DNA of 64,000 bases, from NCBI GenBank assembly GCA_020746875.1, contig JAGTJL010000016.1:434001-498000 (forward strand), written 5' to 3'. The position numbers were made by a program, and so were the translations under genes. Below are positions 51,101-60,578 of this stretch, piece by piece. Each line of letters starts with the position of its first letter. Positions within the stretch are counted from its first letter, which is position 1. The DNA comes from Rhexocercosporidium sp. MPI-PUGE-AT-0058. Lineage: Eukaryota; Ascomycota; Leotiomycetes; Helotiales. Under the pieces are notes generated by a model. It made no database searches. It was not told where the DNA came from and saw nothing but the letters and a program-made list of their open reading frames with translations.

Positions 51101-51964
51101 CGAGCGCTACAAGGCTACGAAAAGGGTCCGGACCACGAGTCGACGCTTGACGCGGTCAACAACCTAAGTCTCTTTTACGTCGACCAGGGCATGCTAGTCG
51201 AGGCCGAGCAGATGTATTAGCGGGCGCTGCAAGGCTACGAGAAGGCATATAGTCTAGATTATACGTCGACGCTTAATACGGTTTATAATCTAGCGATTTT
51301 CTACGACGATTAGGGCAGGCTGGTCGAAGCCGAGCAAATGTATTAGCGGGCGCTGCAAGGCTACGAGAAGGCATATAGTCCAGACTATACGTCGACGCTT
51401 AATACAATTAATAATTTAAGTTCTTTTTATAAGGACTAGGGCAAGCTAGTCGAGGCCGAGCAAATGCACCAGCGGGCGCTGCAAGGCAAGAAGAAGGCAT
51501 GGGGTCCGGACCACACGTCGACGCTCGACATAGTCAACAACCTAACAGCCCTCTTCGCCGACTAAGGCAAGCTAGTCGAGGCCGAGCAAATGTACCAGCG
51601 GGCGCTGCAAGGCTACGAAATGGCAATCGGGCCATCTTTTATCTCTACTTATGTCCCAGCACTAAAGACTACCTTCAATCTAGGTCTTCTCTACGAACAT
51701 TAAGCTGACATAGCGACAGCTAGGACTATGTTTTCAAGGGCGTTGCGCGGGTATGAGCAAGTTTTCGGCCTTGATCACGCTGAATCCGAGACTGCGCGGA
51801 ACAAATTGTGTACTTTGGATGCTATGCTTGCGAATAAAGCCCTAGTAGAAACAGGAGAGCGTTTGGAAGACGCGCCAATGGGACCAGCGCACGGAATTGA
51901 CAAGCCATCGAACTCGAAGCGGCAAAAGCTGCTTCAGAAGCTTGGCCTGAGATCCCGTGCTTGA
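48131..51964 (+). pseudogene. HET-NB-ARC-TPR NLR-type gene, inactivated by RIP
   Basis: The span from ATG 48131 to TGA 51964 is exactly 1278 codons and can be read in one phase through dozens of TAG/TAA stops, mostly at expected Gln and Trp codons. Domains: HET (48131 to ~48860) with FCGEQA, YYIDKSN, INSMFR, EITGIPAKAL and KAYSLLGIFDV; NB-ARC (~49030-49760) with P-loop YGLGGISKT, in which the conserved Gly before Lys is Ser, and EELNGLLLVLA for the GLPLAL motif; a winged-helix-like linker with LWFELLRHGDF; then 11 TPR units of 42 residues (GKLVEAEQMYQRALQGYEKA type). Intact fungal relatives act in heterokaryon incompatibility and related cell-death responses. No frameshifts: death by RIP alone. 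It is the main cargo of the 8.6-kb element. Confidence 0.85.
50270..51660 (+). repeat. Eleven tandem 126-bp TPR-coding units
   Basis: The GKLVEAE codons recur at about 50312, 50438, 50564, 50690, 50816, 50942, 51068, 51188, 51314, 51440 and 51566. The step is 126 bp except for one of 120 bp, where two residues are missing. The units ending near 50870 and 50996 are nearly identical, including their stop codons. High unit-to-unit identity is typical of fungal NLR repeats under concerted evolution. Confidence 0.85.
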
Positions 51965-52554
51965 CTAGTGGCTACTTTGTGTGTGACAAGTTCATTCTAT
52001 GTAATAAATATTATAAATGATTTCCTTAGTTTATGGGTCTTAAGAATAAGTAACTTATGTGGTATATCTAATTCTGGAACTAAGAAGAGTTTTGTGAACA
52101 AGCCTTTGCATTACAGTCGCTTACAAAATCGACTTCCCCCTTCGCACTCGCTAGAAGATTCGGAGCCCCACCTCAGCGATAGGGCTGAGGGAGATATCAT
52201 GTAACCACCAAGTGCTTCAGCAACTTATCAATCAACTTAATCGAACTAATCTAAGGCACTTATCATACAGTTTCCTCTGTGGGTATTGCACAAGAGGTCT
52301 ATAGTCCCTAAAATCCAACCCACGATGGTACTTTAAATATCTGTCTTATCACGTGTGTATGTCTAACTGAGTTATACATTGCTTAGTAATGCCCCGCTAT
52401 TGGCGGCGCGAGCCTCGTCATGACCTTCCGACATCAACCACTTGATGCCTAATGCGCATGAAGTTTCCTCCTTGTTCACTAGTAATCACGCATTAACTTC
52501 TGTGCTCTTAGTTCTTACTATCCCAAGTTCTACCTAGCTAGTCCTGATTTGAAA
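51965..52554. other. Spacer between the NLR pseudogene and the HET fragment
   Basis: No gene recognised. It contains the third copy of the dispersed ~80-bp repeat (52109-52185). Composition is normal, in contrast to the RIP-mutated gene to its left. Confidence 0.45.
52109..52185 (+). repeat. Dispersed ~80-bp repeat, copy 3
   Basis: Core TTACAGTCGCTTACAAAATC followed by GACTTCCCCC and a GCCCCACCTC segment that also aligns to copy 1. Confidence 0.45.
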
Positions 52555-53080
52555 ATGCGTCTTCTACACCTTCAAAGCGGCAATCTCAGCCTCACTAAGG
52601 ATTACACTGAATATATTCCGCCATACGCGATATTGTCTTATACTTGGGGGAAAGATACAAAGGAAGTCATATTCAACGACTTCACAGCAGGCACTTACAC
52701 AGATAAGATTGAATACAAAAAGATTAAGTTTTGCGGCGAAGAAGCAGCAAGAGATGGATTCCAATACTTCTAGGTAGACACATATTATATCAACAAATCT
52801 AATCTTCCAAAGCTTTCGGAGGCTATCAATTCTATGGGATACGGCCAAGCGCTACGTTTACCTCTCGGATGTTTCAAAACGAAGTGATGCAAATGAATCG
52901 TTCTCCCAGTCAACATGGAAATCAGAATTTCGGCATTGTAGATGGTTCACTCGAGCCTGGACGCTCCAAGAGCTTATTGCACCACAGTCAGTTGAATTCT
53001 TCTCTCGGGAGGAAGAACTATTAGGCGATAAGGGATCGTTTGAATCATTACTTCACGAGATCACGGGAATTCCAGTATAG
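52555..53080 (+). pseudogene. Second HET-domain gene, truncated and frameshifted
   Basis: Starts MRLLHLQSGNLSLTKDYTEY at the ATG 52555, then PPYAILSYTWGKDTKEV, FCGEEAARDGFQYF, a TAG at 52771-52773 where the family has Trp, YYINKSN, and LSEAINSM. Just after this, about 10-14 bases are missing and the frame shifts; it resumes in another phase with DTAKRYVYLSDVS, FTRAWTLQELIAP and HEITGIPV before a TAG near 53080. Only the HET domain is present; nothing like NB-ARC follows. It is closely related to the HET part of the gene at 48131 but much less AT-shifted. The caspase-like gene starts ~470 bases further on, so the two could once have been one gene. Confidence 0.75.
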
Positions 53081-53549
53081 CTGAAAAGTTAACCTTCCAG
53101 GGGCCGATAATACTTGTTGCCAAGTCTGTGGGTCTGGTATCTAAGGCGTGCAGTTTCCCGCTACGGATGCGTACATGCAATGAATGCGTTGGCAAGGTGG
53201 GGCAGTCGTAAGGTAACGGGATCGCTATCAACACCACCTTCTGCTGGATGCTTCACAGTTGCTATCATAATCGGCACGCATTACACGTAAGGTAACAGAA
53301 CCTCTTATTGAGCGATAGGTTAGGACGTCCTTTCTCCCTCTACCAAGACGCACCTAATATTGAGGCCGAAGGCTGTGCGCGAACATGTCGGAGCCTTCCT
53401 TCTATGTCCTTTCAGAAGGTCAAACGAATAACTTTTCGTCTCACGATACATCTCGGGCGGGTTTCCATCACCAAGATCTCGCTGCTTTCTCTGAAGACGT
53501 GAATAACGTACGCATTGCCTCTGCCTGGCAACGTTGTAAACAAAGTCTA

Positions 53550-55006
53550 ATGTCGAGTAGGCTGCCAAGAGGGCTTTCCCAAACCACGGACGATCTCGAT
53601 ATGAAACGGTCCACGTCTGCCTGGTACGATGGGAGGACGACGAGCTCGGTGTTCAACGAGAACTGAGCGCTCTAGACGATGTTCTACAAGACTATGGATT
53701 CCGAACGACTGTATTCCTTATCCCCAGCTTGAATTCGCACTTGGATTTAATGCGAAAGAATCTTGATTTTATACAAGCCTGGGACAGCGATCGAAACCTT
53801 TTTATTCTGTATTATGCTGGACACGGAAGGATGAATAGTGCTCGACAGGCGGAATGGGTCTTCGGGCAAGGTCCAAATTCACCTTTTGTAGACTGGTCGG
53901 CAGTACAGGGCCTTTTTGGAGCAGTAAAGTCAGATGTGTTAATTATGTTGGATACATGTGCGGCGGCAAGCTCAGCAACCACATCCTATCGTGCTGTGAT
54001 AGAGACTATTGCTGCTTGTGGTTTTGAGAGAAGAGCACCTCCACCTGGAGAACACTCATTAACAAACACTCTCATTGATGTACTTCGAGACTGGATCAAC
54101 AAACCATCTTTTTCGGTTGCATCCTTACACACCGAGATTCTCTTTCGACTAAAGCACAAAGAGAAAAAAAGGGGCCGCGAAGGAATAACGCTGGAATGGT
54201 GTGCCACACCTATACACTGGGTAAATACGAGGGATTGCAAAGCCTCTGGCATAGAGATCTGTAGGCGAAATGTGTTACCACCACTGTCTGATATGCCAAG
54301 TACTGAGGCTGATACCAAAGAAGCTCTATCAACTTTCATTGATCCAATGGATATAGACTTCGATGACACGAGCTCAGCTTCTACTCCTTTATCATCAACA
54401 TCTTCCGCTGGATGTTACAAGGTCCCTCATGTTCTGATAACCCTTCAATTGGAAGAAAACCAGCCTTTGGATGCCGGGCAATGTGCTCGATGGCTAGAGA
54501 AGTTTCCCCTTTTGGCGAAGTGGGTCAAAGTTGAAGCTGTCTTTCCAAGCTATTCAACTTTGATGATTTTATCCATCCCTATGCCAATATGGGATATGTT
54601 ACCGGACCATCCCGCGTGCTCATTCGTTGGATACGTAACGGCTCCAAACATTGGAGGTCTGATCAACCCGGGCAACCTTTACAAATCTCAAGCCAAGCTC
54701 GATGAGGCAGAGAAGATGTACGAGCAGGCGCCGCAAGGGTATGAAAAGGCATGGGGTCTAGAACCCACGTCAACAGGCGATATTAAAACAACTTGGCCAT
54801 CCTCTACAGGCGCCAGGACGCCTTCATGGACTCCTTCAAGTGATGAATGCTTCAGCTGTGGACAGCCGGGGCACTGGTCTAGTAACTGTCCACGTCGTAG
54901 CCAGGGTAGCGCAACGCCGTCGAGATCTACGTCCGGAGACAAGTGCTTTACGTGTGGTAAAATAGGTCACTGGTCTATCAATTGCCAGGCGCATAGGAAC
55001 CGATGA
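53550..55006 (+). CDS. Caspase-like (peptidase C14) protein with TPR scrap and two CCHC zinc knuckles; 5' end uncertain
   Basis: Open from ~53560 to TGA 55006 without stops; first in-frame ATG is 53750. Upstream codons still read family sequence (ETVHVCLVRWEDDELGVQRE), so the true start lies further up, perhaps the ATG at 53550, which would need a one-base frameshift near 53598; a lost intron is an alternative. The catalytic His is in YYAGHG (53822-53824) and Cys in MLDTCAAAS (53957-53959). IAACGFE, GEHSLTNTLIDVLRDW and LHTEILFRLKHK follow, then a C-terminal module (YKVPHVLITLQLEENQPL ... STLMILSIPMPIWDMLPDHP) common in fungal caspase-like proteins, a single TPR-like unit (LDEAEKMYEQAPQGYEKAWG), and knuckles CFSCGQPGHWSSNC (54848-54889) and CFTCGKIGHWSINC (54944-54985). 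Such proteins are expected to cleave partners in cell-death or NLR-linked signalling. The knuckles suggest nucleic-acid binding. It is not RIP-mutated. Confidence 0.65.
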
Positions 55007-55530
55007 AGGCTTACTTTTAGACGCGAGGGAAGTGGAGATAAGAGAGGCAGCGCGTGCAGTGATCCAATTAACTGTCAAACGCTGGCCGAAATAGAATCAC
55101 GAGATCGTAACGAGTCTCCTATGTCATGTTCTTCTTGTCTTAGCTTACTCTAGCGTGTGCAATAAAGCGTATCTCATTCGTCTGCCACCGCGCCTGTCAG
55201 CAGGGTTGCGTCACAATCAAGTAACGGCGTCACATGCCGTTCGAATTGAACACGTATAGTTTCTCATGTAAGAAGTGAAGGAGTGCTGTAGCTGTGCCTA
55301 GCTTAACTGGTCTTCGAACCCTTCCAAGCACTGGGTTCATCATTAAACTGTGTCTACACACTGAAAAGCGGAAACCAATTTCGCAGTCGACTGTAGACAT
55401 TATAGTTGACCTAGTATGTTGCTGAAAGTGGAAGGCCTCATGTTGAGAGGAACAAGGTTCTCTGTGATTGGCTAAGCTTTCCCGGGGGGTTCGGGTCAGT
55501 CGTCCTTGTAGCCGAAAATGCGTCGATCAG
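55007..55530. other. 3' flank of the caspase-like gene
   Basis: No coding potential recognised on either strand; normal base composition. It runs into the right TIR of the 8.6-kb element. Confidence 0.4.
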
Positions 55531-55922
55531 AAGTACTGAATCGCGGGGCGGCCCTACAACAATTCGCTCGCCACAGCAGCCACAAACCTTGTAAGGGCTT
55601 CGGATGAAAAGAATCGAATTTGAAGCTTAGATAAGGGCTTTCCAGACATGGAAGGGATGATAAGATTTAGCTAGAAAAGCTGTGGCAGAGGACTCGTAAA
55701 AAAAGCATAAATAGAGGCTTCTTACGAATCAAGCGACATTACGATAACGCAAAGACAAAACCTTCTTCGGCAAGGATCAAATTGCTATTAAATAGCTTTC
55801 TGATGATACTCGTATTTATTTTTGTGAATACATAAGTTGGTGTCGAGTTTGAGATGCTCGAAGTCAAGGTACCACTTATTTTTCTCGGCACGCAGGGTTT
55901 CTCGGCACGTAGGGATGGACGT
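55531..55922 (-). repeat. Right long TIR of the 8.6-kb element
   Basis: 392 bp, inverse of 47289-47687, better preserved than the left copy. Confidence 0.7.
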
Positions 55923-55924
55923 TA

Positions 55925-56021
55925 TATATGGTTTTTGAACGCACAAATTTGAACGCACAAAGTCTAAGTACCTATTAAATTTTCCGGCACGGGGGTTTTT
56001 CCGGCACGCAGGGATGGACGT
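55925..56021 (-). repeat. Right terminus of the outermost element
   Basis: Contains two GTGCCGGAAAA boxes (inverted) and ends GGGATGGACGT before TA at 56022-56023. It has no left end of its own nearby. It also holds a short direct repeat of GAACGCACAAA. Confidence 0.7.
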
Positions 56022-56102
56022 TATATTTTATTCATCGTTTACTCAGAAATGAAACTACATTCCCCTCTGTATTAATCGAGATCCTCCTCTCCTCTCTCCC
56101 AT

Positions 56103-56300
56103 TTATCTCCTCCCCCGACTCCGCCTACTCCCTTCCCTGGTAGTAAGATTACCAGCCCTCTCACACCCCTCACACCTTCTCCGAATCTGGACATGTACCT
56201 CCTCGCCTTCAGGCCCGTCGCAGTCGCGCCATTGGCACCGACGGATGGTGTGCAGGGAGAAGTGAGCGCAGGTGTAGATGTAGATTTCCGAGTAGCACAT
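56103..56300 (-). CDS. Possible small Cys-rich protein, 65 aa
   Basis: ORF starting MCYSEIYIYTCAHFSLHTIR, with Cys residues paired in CQWRDC and CEGC and an early CAH. Small proteins opening MC-x-E with a C-x-H step are frequent in ascomycete genomes and are probably zinc-binding, but none has a function I can name. The last 20 residues are low-complexity and basic. An overlapping longer minus-strand frame (56072-56533) is low-complexity and less likely. No introns predicted. It lies between the transposon complex and the urease 3' end; no transcript evidence can be judged from sequence alone. Confidence 0.4.
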   Translation of the reverse strand: MCYSEIYIYTCAHFSLHTIRRCQWRDCDGPEGEEVHVQIRRRCEGCERAGNLTTREGSRRSRGRR

Positions 56301-57106
56301 ATTTCCCCCCCTTCGTTTCTCTTGATTTGATTTGTTCGTGGATAGTATGGATTGAAGGAGTTGTTTAAGCTTGGGGTTGGTTTTGGTTGAGTTTGTGGAA
56401 GATGTGTGTATATGTATGTGGGTACTATATGTGTGTTGCGCGAGGTGTATAAAGTAGTAACCGATACTGATATTCTGAAGATTAGATATAACGAGCAGAA
56501 GAGAAGAGAAGGGAAGTGATATAGAAATCTCAATGGGATTGTTTCTACCTAGAAACTAACAAAGCCTCTTTCTCTGGTTGAATGATCGGGAACTGAGGCT
56601 GAGGAAGGCGACAATGGCTATGTGAGTACTTCTTTCGGATTTTTTTTTAGGTAAGACAATTGGGAACAAGGGATCAAAGAATTGTACAGGCTTAGAAAAC
56701 GTTGAAACGACGTGGTCAAGGAGGAGAGAGCTGGGCTGTGGCTTTGAGACGAGACTCTCTTCTTAGATGATGGGGGTGTTAAGTGGACAAAGGAAAAACG
56801 AGGATCTATCTTGGGCGAACAGAGGCGAAGACATTGAGGAGAAATGGAAGAAAGAAATGCTTCATACTTCTACTTGATGAGGGTGTTATTAAACAGTAGC
56901 TAGTAGAGCAGACAGTTTCGTACAGATGCCAGAACTTCAAGAGAAGTAATTTTGGCTTGAATTGAATCGCTGTCATGAATTTGTGATATTTCAAACTGTA
57001 AGCGAAGCGAATATCAACAACCACAATCCTTTCCCCTCCTTCCCTCCTTCCCTCCACACCCCTCCTCTTTTCGCTCTTTCTCAAATACCCTTCCTCCCCC
57101 TCACGA
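56301..57106. other. Spacer, probably the 3' UTR of urease plus a promoter
   Basis: No convincing gene. A long pyrimidine-rich tract at about 57025-57100 lies just past the urease stop codon. The right half may be the urease 3' UTR and the left half the promoter of the 56300 ORF. Confidence 0.4.
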
Positions 57107-60007
57107 CTAATAAACAAAAGCCACCTGCGTCAACGGCAAACTAGTCGCCGGCTCACACGTAGCATGCACGCCATCAGCCTCAACCCTATAATTCTCCGGA
57201 TCGACCTTCATCCTCGGCCTAATAGCATTGAACCTCATATCCGCCTTTCCGATATTTCGACAGTTCTTAACGGCCTCGATGCGTTTCTTCAAATTATAGG
57301 AGGCAATTGCGCCGGATGTGACGGAGGCCGAGGAGACGAAGAGGATGGATGTTGAGGGAACGAGGGGCGCGAACATAGGACGGGCGATTATAGGTTCGAC
57401 GGTGGGGATTGAGGCATTGGGGTCGCCCTGGAGGTTTTAGTGAGATTATCTGTCTTACTTGGGAAATTCTGGAAGGGAAAATACCATTTGCGCATAAGCA
57501 ATCAATCCACTCTTCACAACAGTAGTAGGTTTCGTCCCAAACCAAGCTGGATCCCAAACCACCAGATCCGCCAACTTGCCTACCTCCACACTCCCAATAA
57601 CATGGCTCATACCCTGCGCTACAGATGGGTTGATGGTATACTTACTCACATATCTCTTGACTCTGAAATTATCCGCTCCAGTGCCCTCGTCCTCGGGTAG
57701 TGTCCCGCGCTGTACTTTATTTTTGTGCGCCGTGTTCCAGGTCCGGAGGATAACTTCGCCGCAACGACCCATGGCTTGCGAGTCTGAGGACATCATGCTG
57801 ATGGCGCCGAGGTCGTGGAGTACATCTTCGGCTGCGATGGTTTCGGCGCGAATACGGGACTCGGCGAAGGCGACGTCTTCGGGGATATTCTTCGAAAGGT
57901 GGTGGCACACCATTAGCATGTCTAAATGTTCATCCAGTGTGTTACGAGTAAATGGTCGGGTAGGGTTTGTGGATGATGGGAGGACGTTTGCGTGTTCGAC
58001 TACGCTGATAATATCAGGGGCGTGACCACCTCCTGCACCTTCAGTGTGGTAGGTATGGATCGTACGGTCTTTGATGGCAGCGATTGTGGATTCGACGAAT
58101 CCAGATTCGTTGAGCGTATCTGTGTGAATGAGACATTGGACATCCAGCTCATCGCAGACAGTAAGACAGGAATCAATAGCTGAGGGAGTAGTTCCCCAAT
58201 CCTCGTGGAGTTTGAGACCACATGCTCCAGCAAGGACTTGTTCTCGGAGTGCAATCGGAGAACTGTCATTTCCTTTTCCTGTGATTCCGAGATTGACGGG
58301 TAGAGTATCGCATGCTTGAAGCATTTGACGCATGTAATTTTTGCCTGGCGTGCAAGTCGTTGCACTCGTCCCAGCACTATCAAATTTAGCGAATGTAAAT
58401 AGCTTTCGTCTAGAGTCATACCTAGGACCAGTTCCACCACCCAGCATCGTCGTGATACCGGATGCGATCGCCTCATTGACCTGTTGAGGACAGATGAAAT
58501 GAATGTGCGAGTCAAAACCACCAGCAGTGATAATCTTGCCCTCTCCAGCAATAACGTCCGTACAAGATCCCACGATCATATTGGGAGGCGAAACACCCTG
58601 CATAACATCTGGATTGCCAGCTTTCCCAATTCCAACAATGAACCCATTCTTCACACCGATATCTGCTTTGTAGATACTCGTCCAATCGACAATCAAAGCA
58701 TTAACAATAACCAAATCCAGAGAAACCTCGTCTGATACCCCAGTCGCTTGACCCATACCCTCACGTAACGTTTTCCCCCCTCCGAATTTACACTCGTCTC
58801 CATAGGACGTGAGGTCTTTCTCGACTTTAATCCAGAGATCCGTGAATCCTAGTCTAACCTTATCCCCAACCGTAGGACCAAACATCGTAGCATATGCCGT
58901 CCTATCCATCTCGAACCCACTGATATGCGCCGCGTCGCCCATTGGTTCAGGCGCATGTGCAAATCCGCCTTGTTGGAGCTTCGCCACGATATCGTCTACG
59001 AGCGAAAGGTCCACTTTCCCAGTAGCCAAATGATTCCCGCCTCGAATGATCTTGTTCCCTCCAATCTGGACGAGAGTCACAGTCTTTGTGTCGCCGGGCT
59101 CGAAACGGACGGATGTCCCTGCTGCGATGTCGAGTCGGTATCCGTAGGCTTTGGCGCGGTCGAATTCGAGCTGCGGGTTCGTTTCGATGAAATGGTAATG
59201 CGAGCCGATCTGCCATAATCAGCAGTCTTCCTCCTACTGTTCCAGAAGTCCAAACAGCAAGTAACGGAAACACACCTGTATTGGCCTGTCCCCTTTACTA
59301 GTAACCCTCAACGAAATCCTCTTCCTCCCCTCGTTCAGCACTACCTTCCCCTTCACGGTAACAACCGCGCCAGGCTGCCTCTCCGCCTCATACTCCTTAT
59401 CCTCCGGCATAGCAAAGATCGATTGGTCGGGGATGGGTAGGAAACTCCCATACAGGGCTTTCGCGAGATCGCCATCGTCGCTGCTGATGGGGTGGTGCAC
59501 TGTGACGAGGTATGTACCGGTGGGGAATGTCCCTTCGACCATTATCTCTGTCAGGGTCGAGCAGACGGAGGGGAGGACGTGGCGCCGTCCGAGCATGGTG
59601 GCCCCAATGGACATGAGGTCTGCGACGGTGTGGTTGCCATCGCGGATGAGCTGGTATAGTCAGTCAGTCAATTCGTCGGGAGGGGTGGTGTAGATGTAGA
59701 TGTGTATTTGACGGACTTCTTGCAGATTATTCGCGATTAGAGCCTAGGGAATAGAACGCAGTTAGCTATTGATCTAATCTGATCTGCCAGTAAAGAACAT
59801 AGAGTATGAAATAAGTTAGAAGAAATCTCACGCAAGCTTCCGAATGATTGAGCTTCACGCCACGAGCAAGTCGTCGCTGGGCAAGTAGTCCAAGCTGTGA
59901 AATAACGAGCTTATCGAGCTGCGGTTTGAGCTTGTTGTTAGCGATGCCGTTCCTTGAGAGTGCAGGGATTGGTGATTAAGACGTACTTCTTTGGGAACGA
60001 GATGCAT
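57107..60007 (-). CDS. URE1: Urease (single-chain fungal type), 851 aa, six exons
   Basis: Hydrolyses urea to ammonia and carbamate in the cytosol; needs nickel and the UreD/F/G chaperones. Exons in + coordinates, 5' end last: 57107-57427, 57485-59209, 59276-59650, 59717-59743, 59832-59918, 59987-60007. Lengths sum to 852 codons with the stop. All five introns have GT..AG ends; exon 3 encodes only ALIANNLQE. The start MHLVPKE, then [20 protein letters not shown], is the usual gamma-domain opening. The beta domain carries [16 protein letters not shown]. The alpha domain has the HIH nickel ligands (~405-407), the carbamylated Lys in [13 protein letters not shown] (~503), [12 protein letters not shown], catalytic His in MVCHHLSKN (~606) and [21 protein letters not shown] opens the last exon, which ends in VAFVY. 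Everything required is present, so it is likely active. Residue numbers are approximate. Confidence 0.95.
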
Positions 60008-60578
60008 CTTGACAGATTGTTCTGCCGGTATACAGGCAGATACAAGGCCAAGTTCAATTCATAAAAAGCTTCAATTGAGTACAAGAAGAACTTAGAAGCT
60101 GGTCTGATGCTCTTGCTGTACCCCGCGCTGGTGCAGCGATAAGAGGCTGAGGGCTGATGTTTTGGCAGGGATGTTGATAACACCCATGACACCGCGAAAT
60201 CGAGAAATAGGGAGGGCAGAGTGCGCCTTGGACGAATATGAACCTTCTAGCCGAGTCACAGTACTAAATACAGATATATTCAGTACTTGGTTATATTGAA
60301 AAGTAGACAAGTTTATTCATCTTCTTTGAATTAAACTTTACGACGTCCTATAAGACTCCCCGATCAACGTGATGAAGCTCTGTACTAACTTCATAAGTAC
60401 AGTACTGGGAGACGATCCATTTCTCCCTCTGCTATTCAGATCAAACACCTTGCCAATATAACTCCCATGCCAGTCCATCCCAAGGTATTGTGTAAACGCC
60501 AAGAAACCACCACCTATTAATGCAATGCAAACGCTAAATGCAAATCAAATCAAACCACTCCTTCAAAAGTAAAGCTTC
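60008..60578. other. Urease promoter and 3' flank of the RING gene
   Basis: Urease start (60007) and RING stop (60579) lie head to tail on the minus strand. No further gene seen. The part nearest urease holds the GATA sites listed separately. Confidence 0.45.
60138..60180. promoter_or_regulatory. Two GATA sites upstream of urease
   Basis: GATAAG at 60138-60143 and GATAA at 60176-60180, roughly 130 and 170 bases upstream of the urease ATG. AreA/NIT2-type GATA factors activate nitrogen-scavenging genes in ascomycetes, so nitrogen control is plausible. Such short motifs also occur by chance. Confidence 0.3.

Larger units (their letters stand above)
47289..55922. mobile_element. 8.6-kb TIR element carrying HET, NB-ARC-TPR and caspase-like genes
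   Basis: The left end starts ACGTCCCTCCCTACGTGCCG and the right end, inverted, starts ACGTCCATCCCTACGTGCCG. Both continue AGAAACCCTGCGTGCCGAGA and a GGTACTTGGACTTTAAGCAT-type box, with about 75 near-identical bases. TA lies at 47287-47288 and 55923-55924. Inverted similarity continues for ~0.4 kb, to the exact shared AGTACTTCTGATCGAC (47672-47687; inverse at 55531). No transposase gene lies inside. The termini are a CCGAG variant of the CCGG ends of the outermost element, into whose right arm this one has inserted. Non-autonomous mobility by a related pogo-type transposase is inferred. Confidence 0.7.
2887..56021. mobile_element. Outermost TIR element, ~4.7 kb before later insertions, carrying a kinase-like gene
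   Basis: The left end starts ACGTCTATCCCTGCGTGCCG and the right end, read inward on the minus strand, starts ACGTCCATCCCTGCGTGCCG. Both continue with a second GTGCCGGAAAA copy and a GGTACTT box. TA flanks both ends (2885-2886 and 56022-56023). Removing the Fot1 insertion (7184-47007) and the 8.6-kb insertion (47289-55922), each with its own TA duplication, leaves 2887-7183, 47010-47288 and 55925-56021, about 4.67 kb. The arms then stay inverted-repetitive for ~0.4 kb: CCGAGGTACC occurs ~400 bases from each end (3276-3285 and 7150-7159), next to matching GTGGCGA and GCCACAGC blocks. TA target sites and paired short repeats in the TIR fit the Tc1/mariner-pogo group. No transposase of its own was found; the only intact gene inside is the phosphotransferase-like one. 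Confidence 0.7.

Noticed and set aside
50270..51660. CRISPR-like array
   Set aside because: The 126-bp periodic units encode TPRs in one frame with no spacers, in a fungal genome.
2887..56021. Starship-type giant element
   Set aside because: No tyrosine-recombinase captain (DUF3435) gene seen at either edge, and the borders are TIRs with TA duplications, unlike Starships. The length comes from nested insertions.
56072..56533. 153-codon minus-strand ORF
   Set aside because: Low-complexity composition and overlap with the better-looking Cys-rich frame at 56103-56300; no domain seen.
56612..56660. Possible plus-strand start with an intron (ATGGCTAT followed by GTGAGTAC)
   Set aside because: The implied intron would be ~30 bases and no following exon has protein character.
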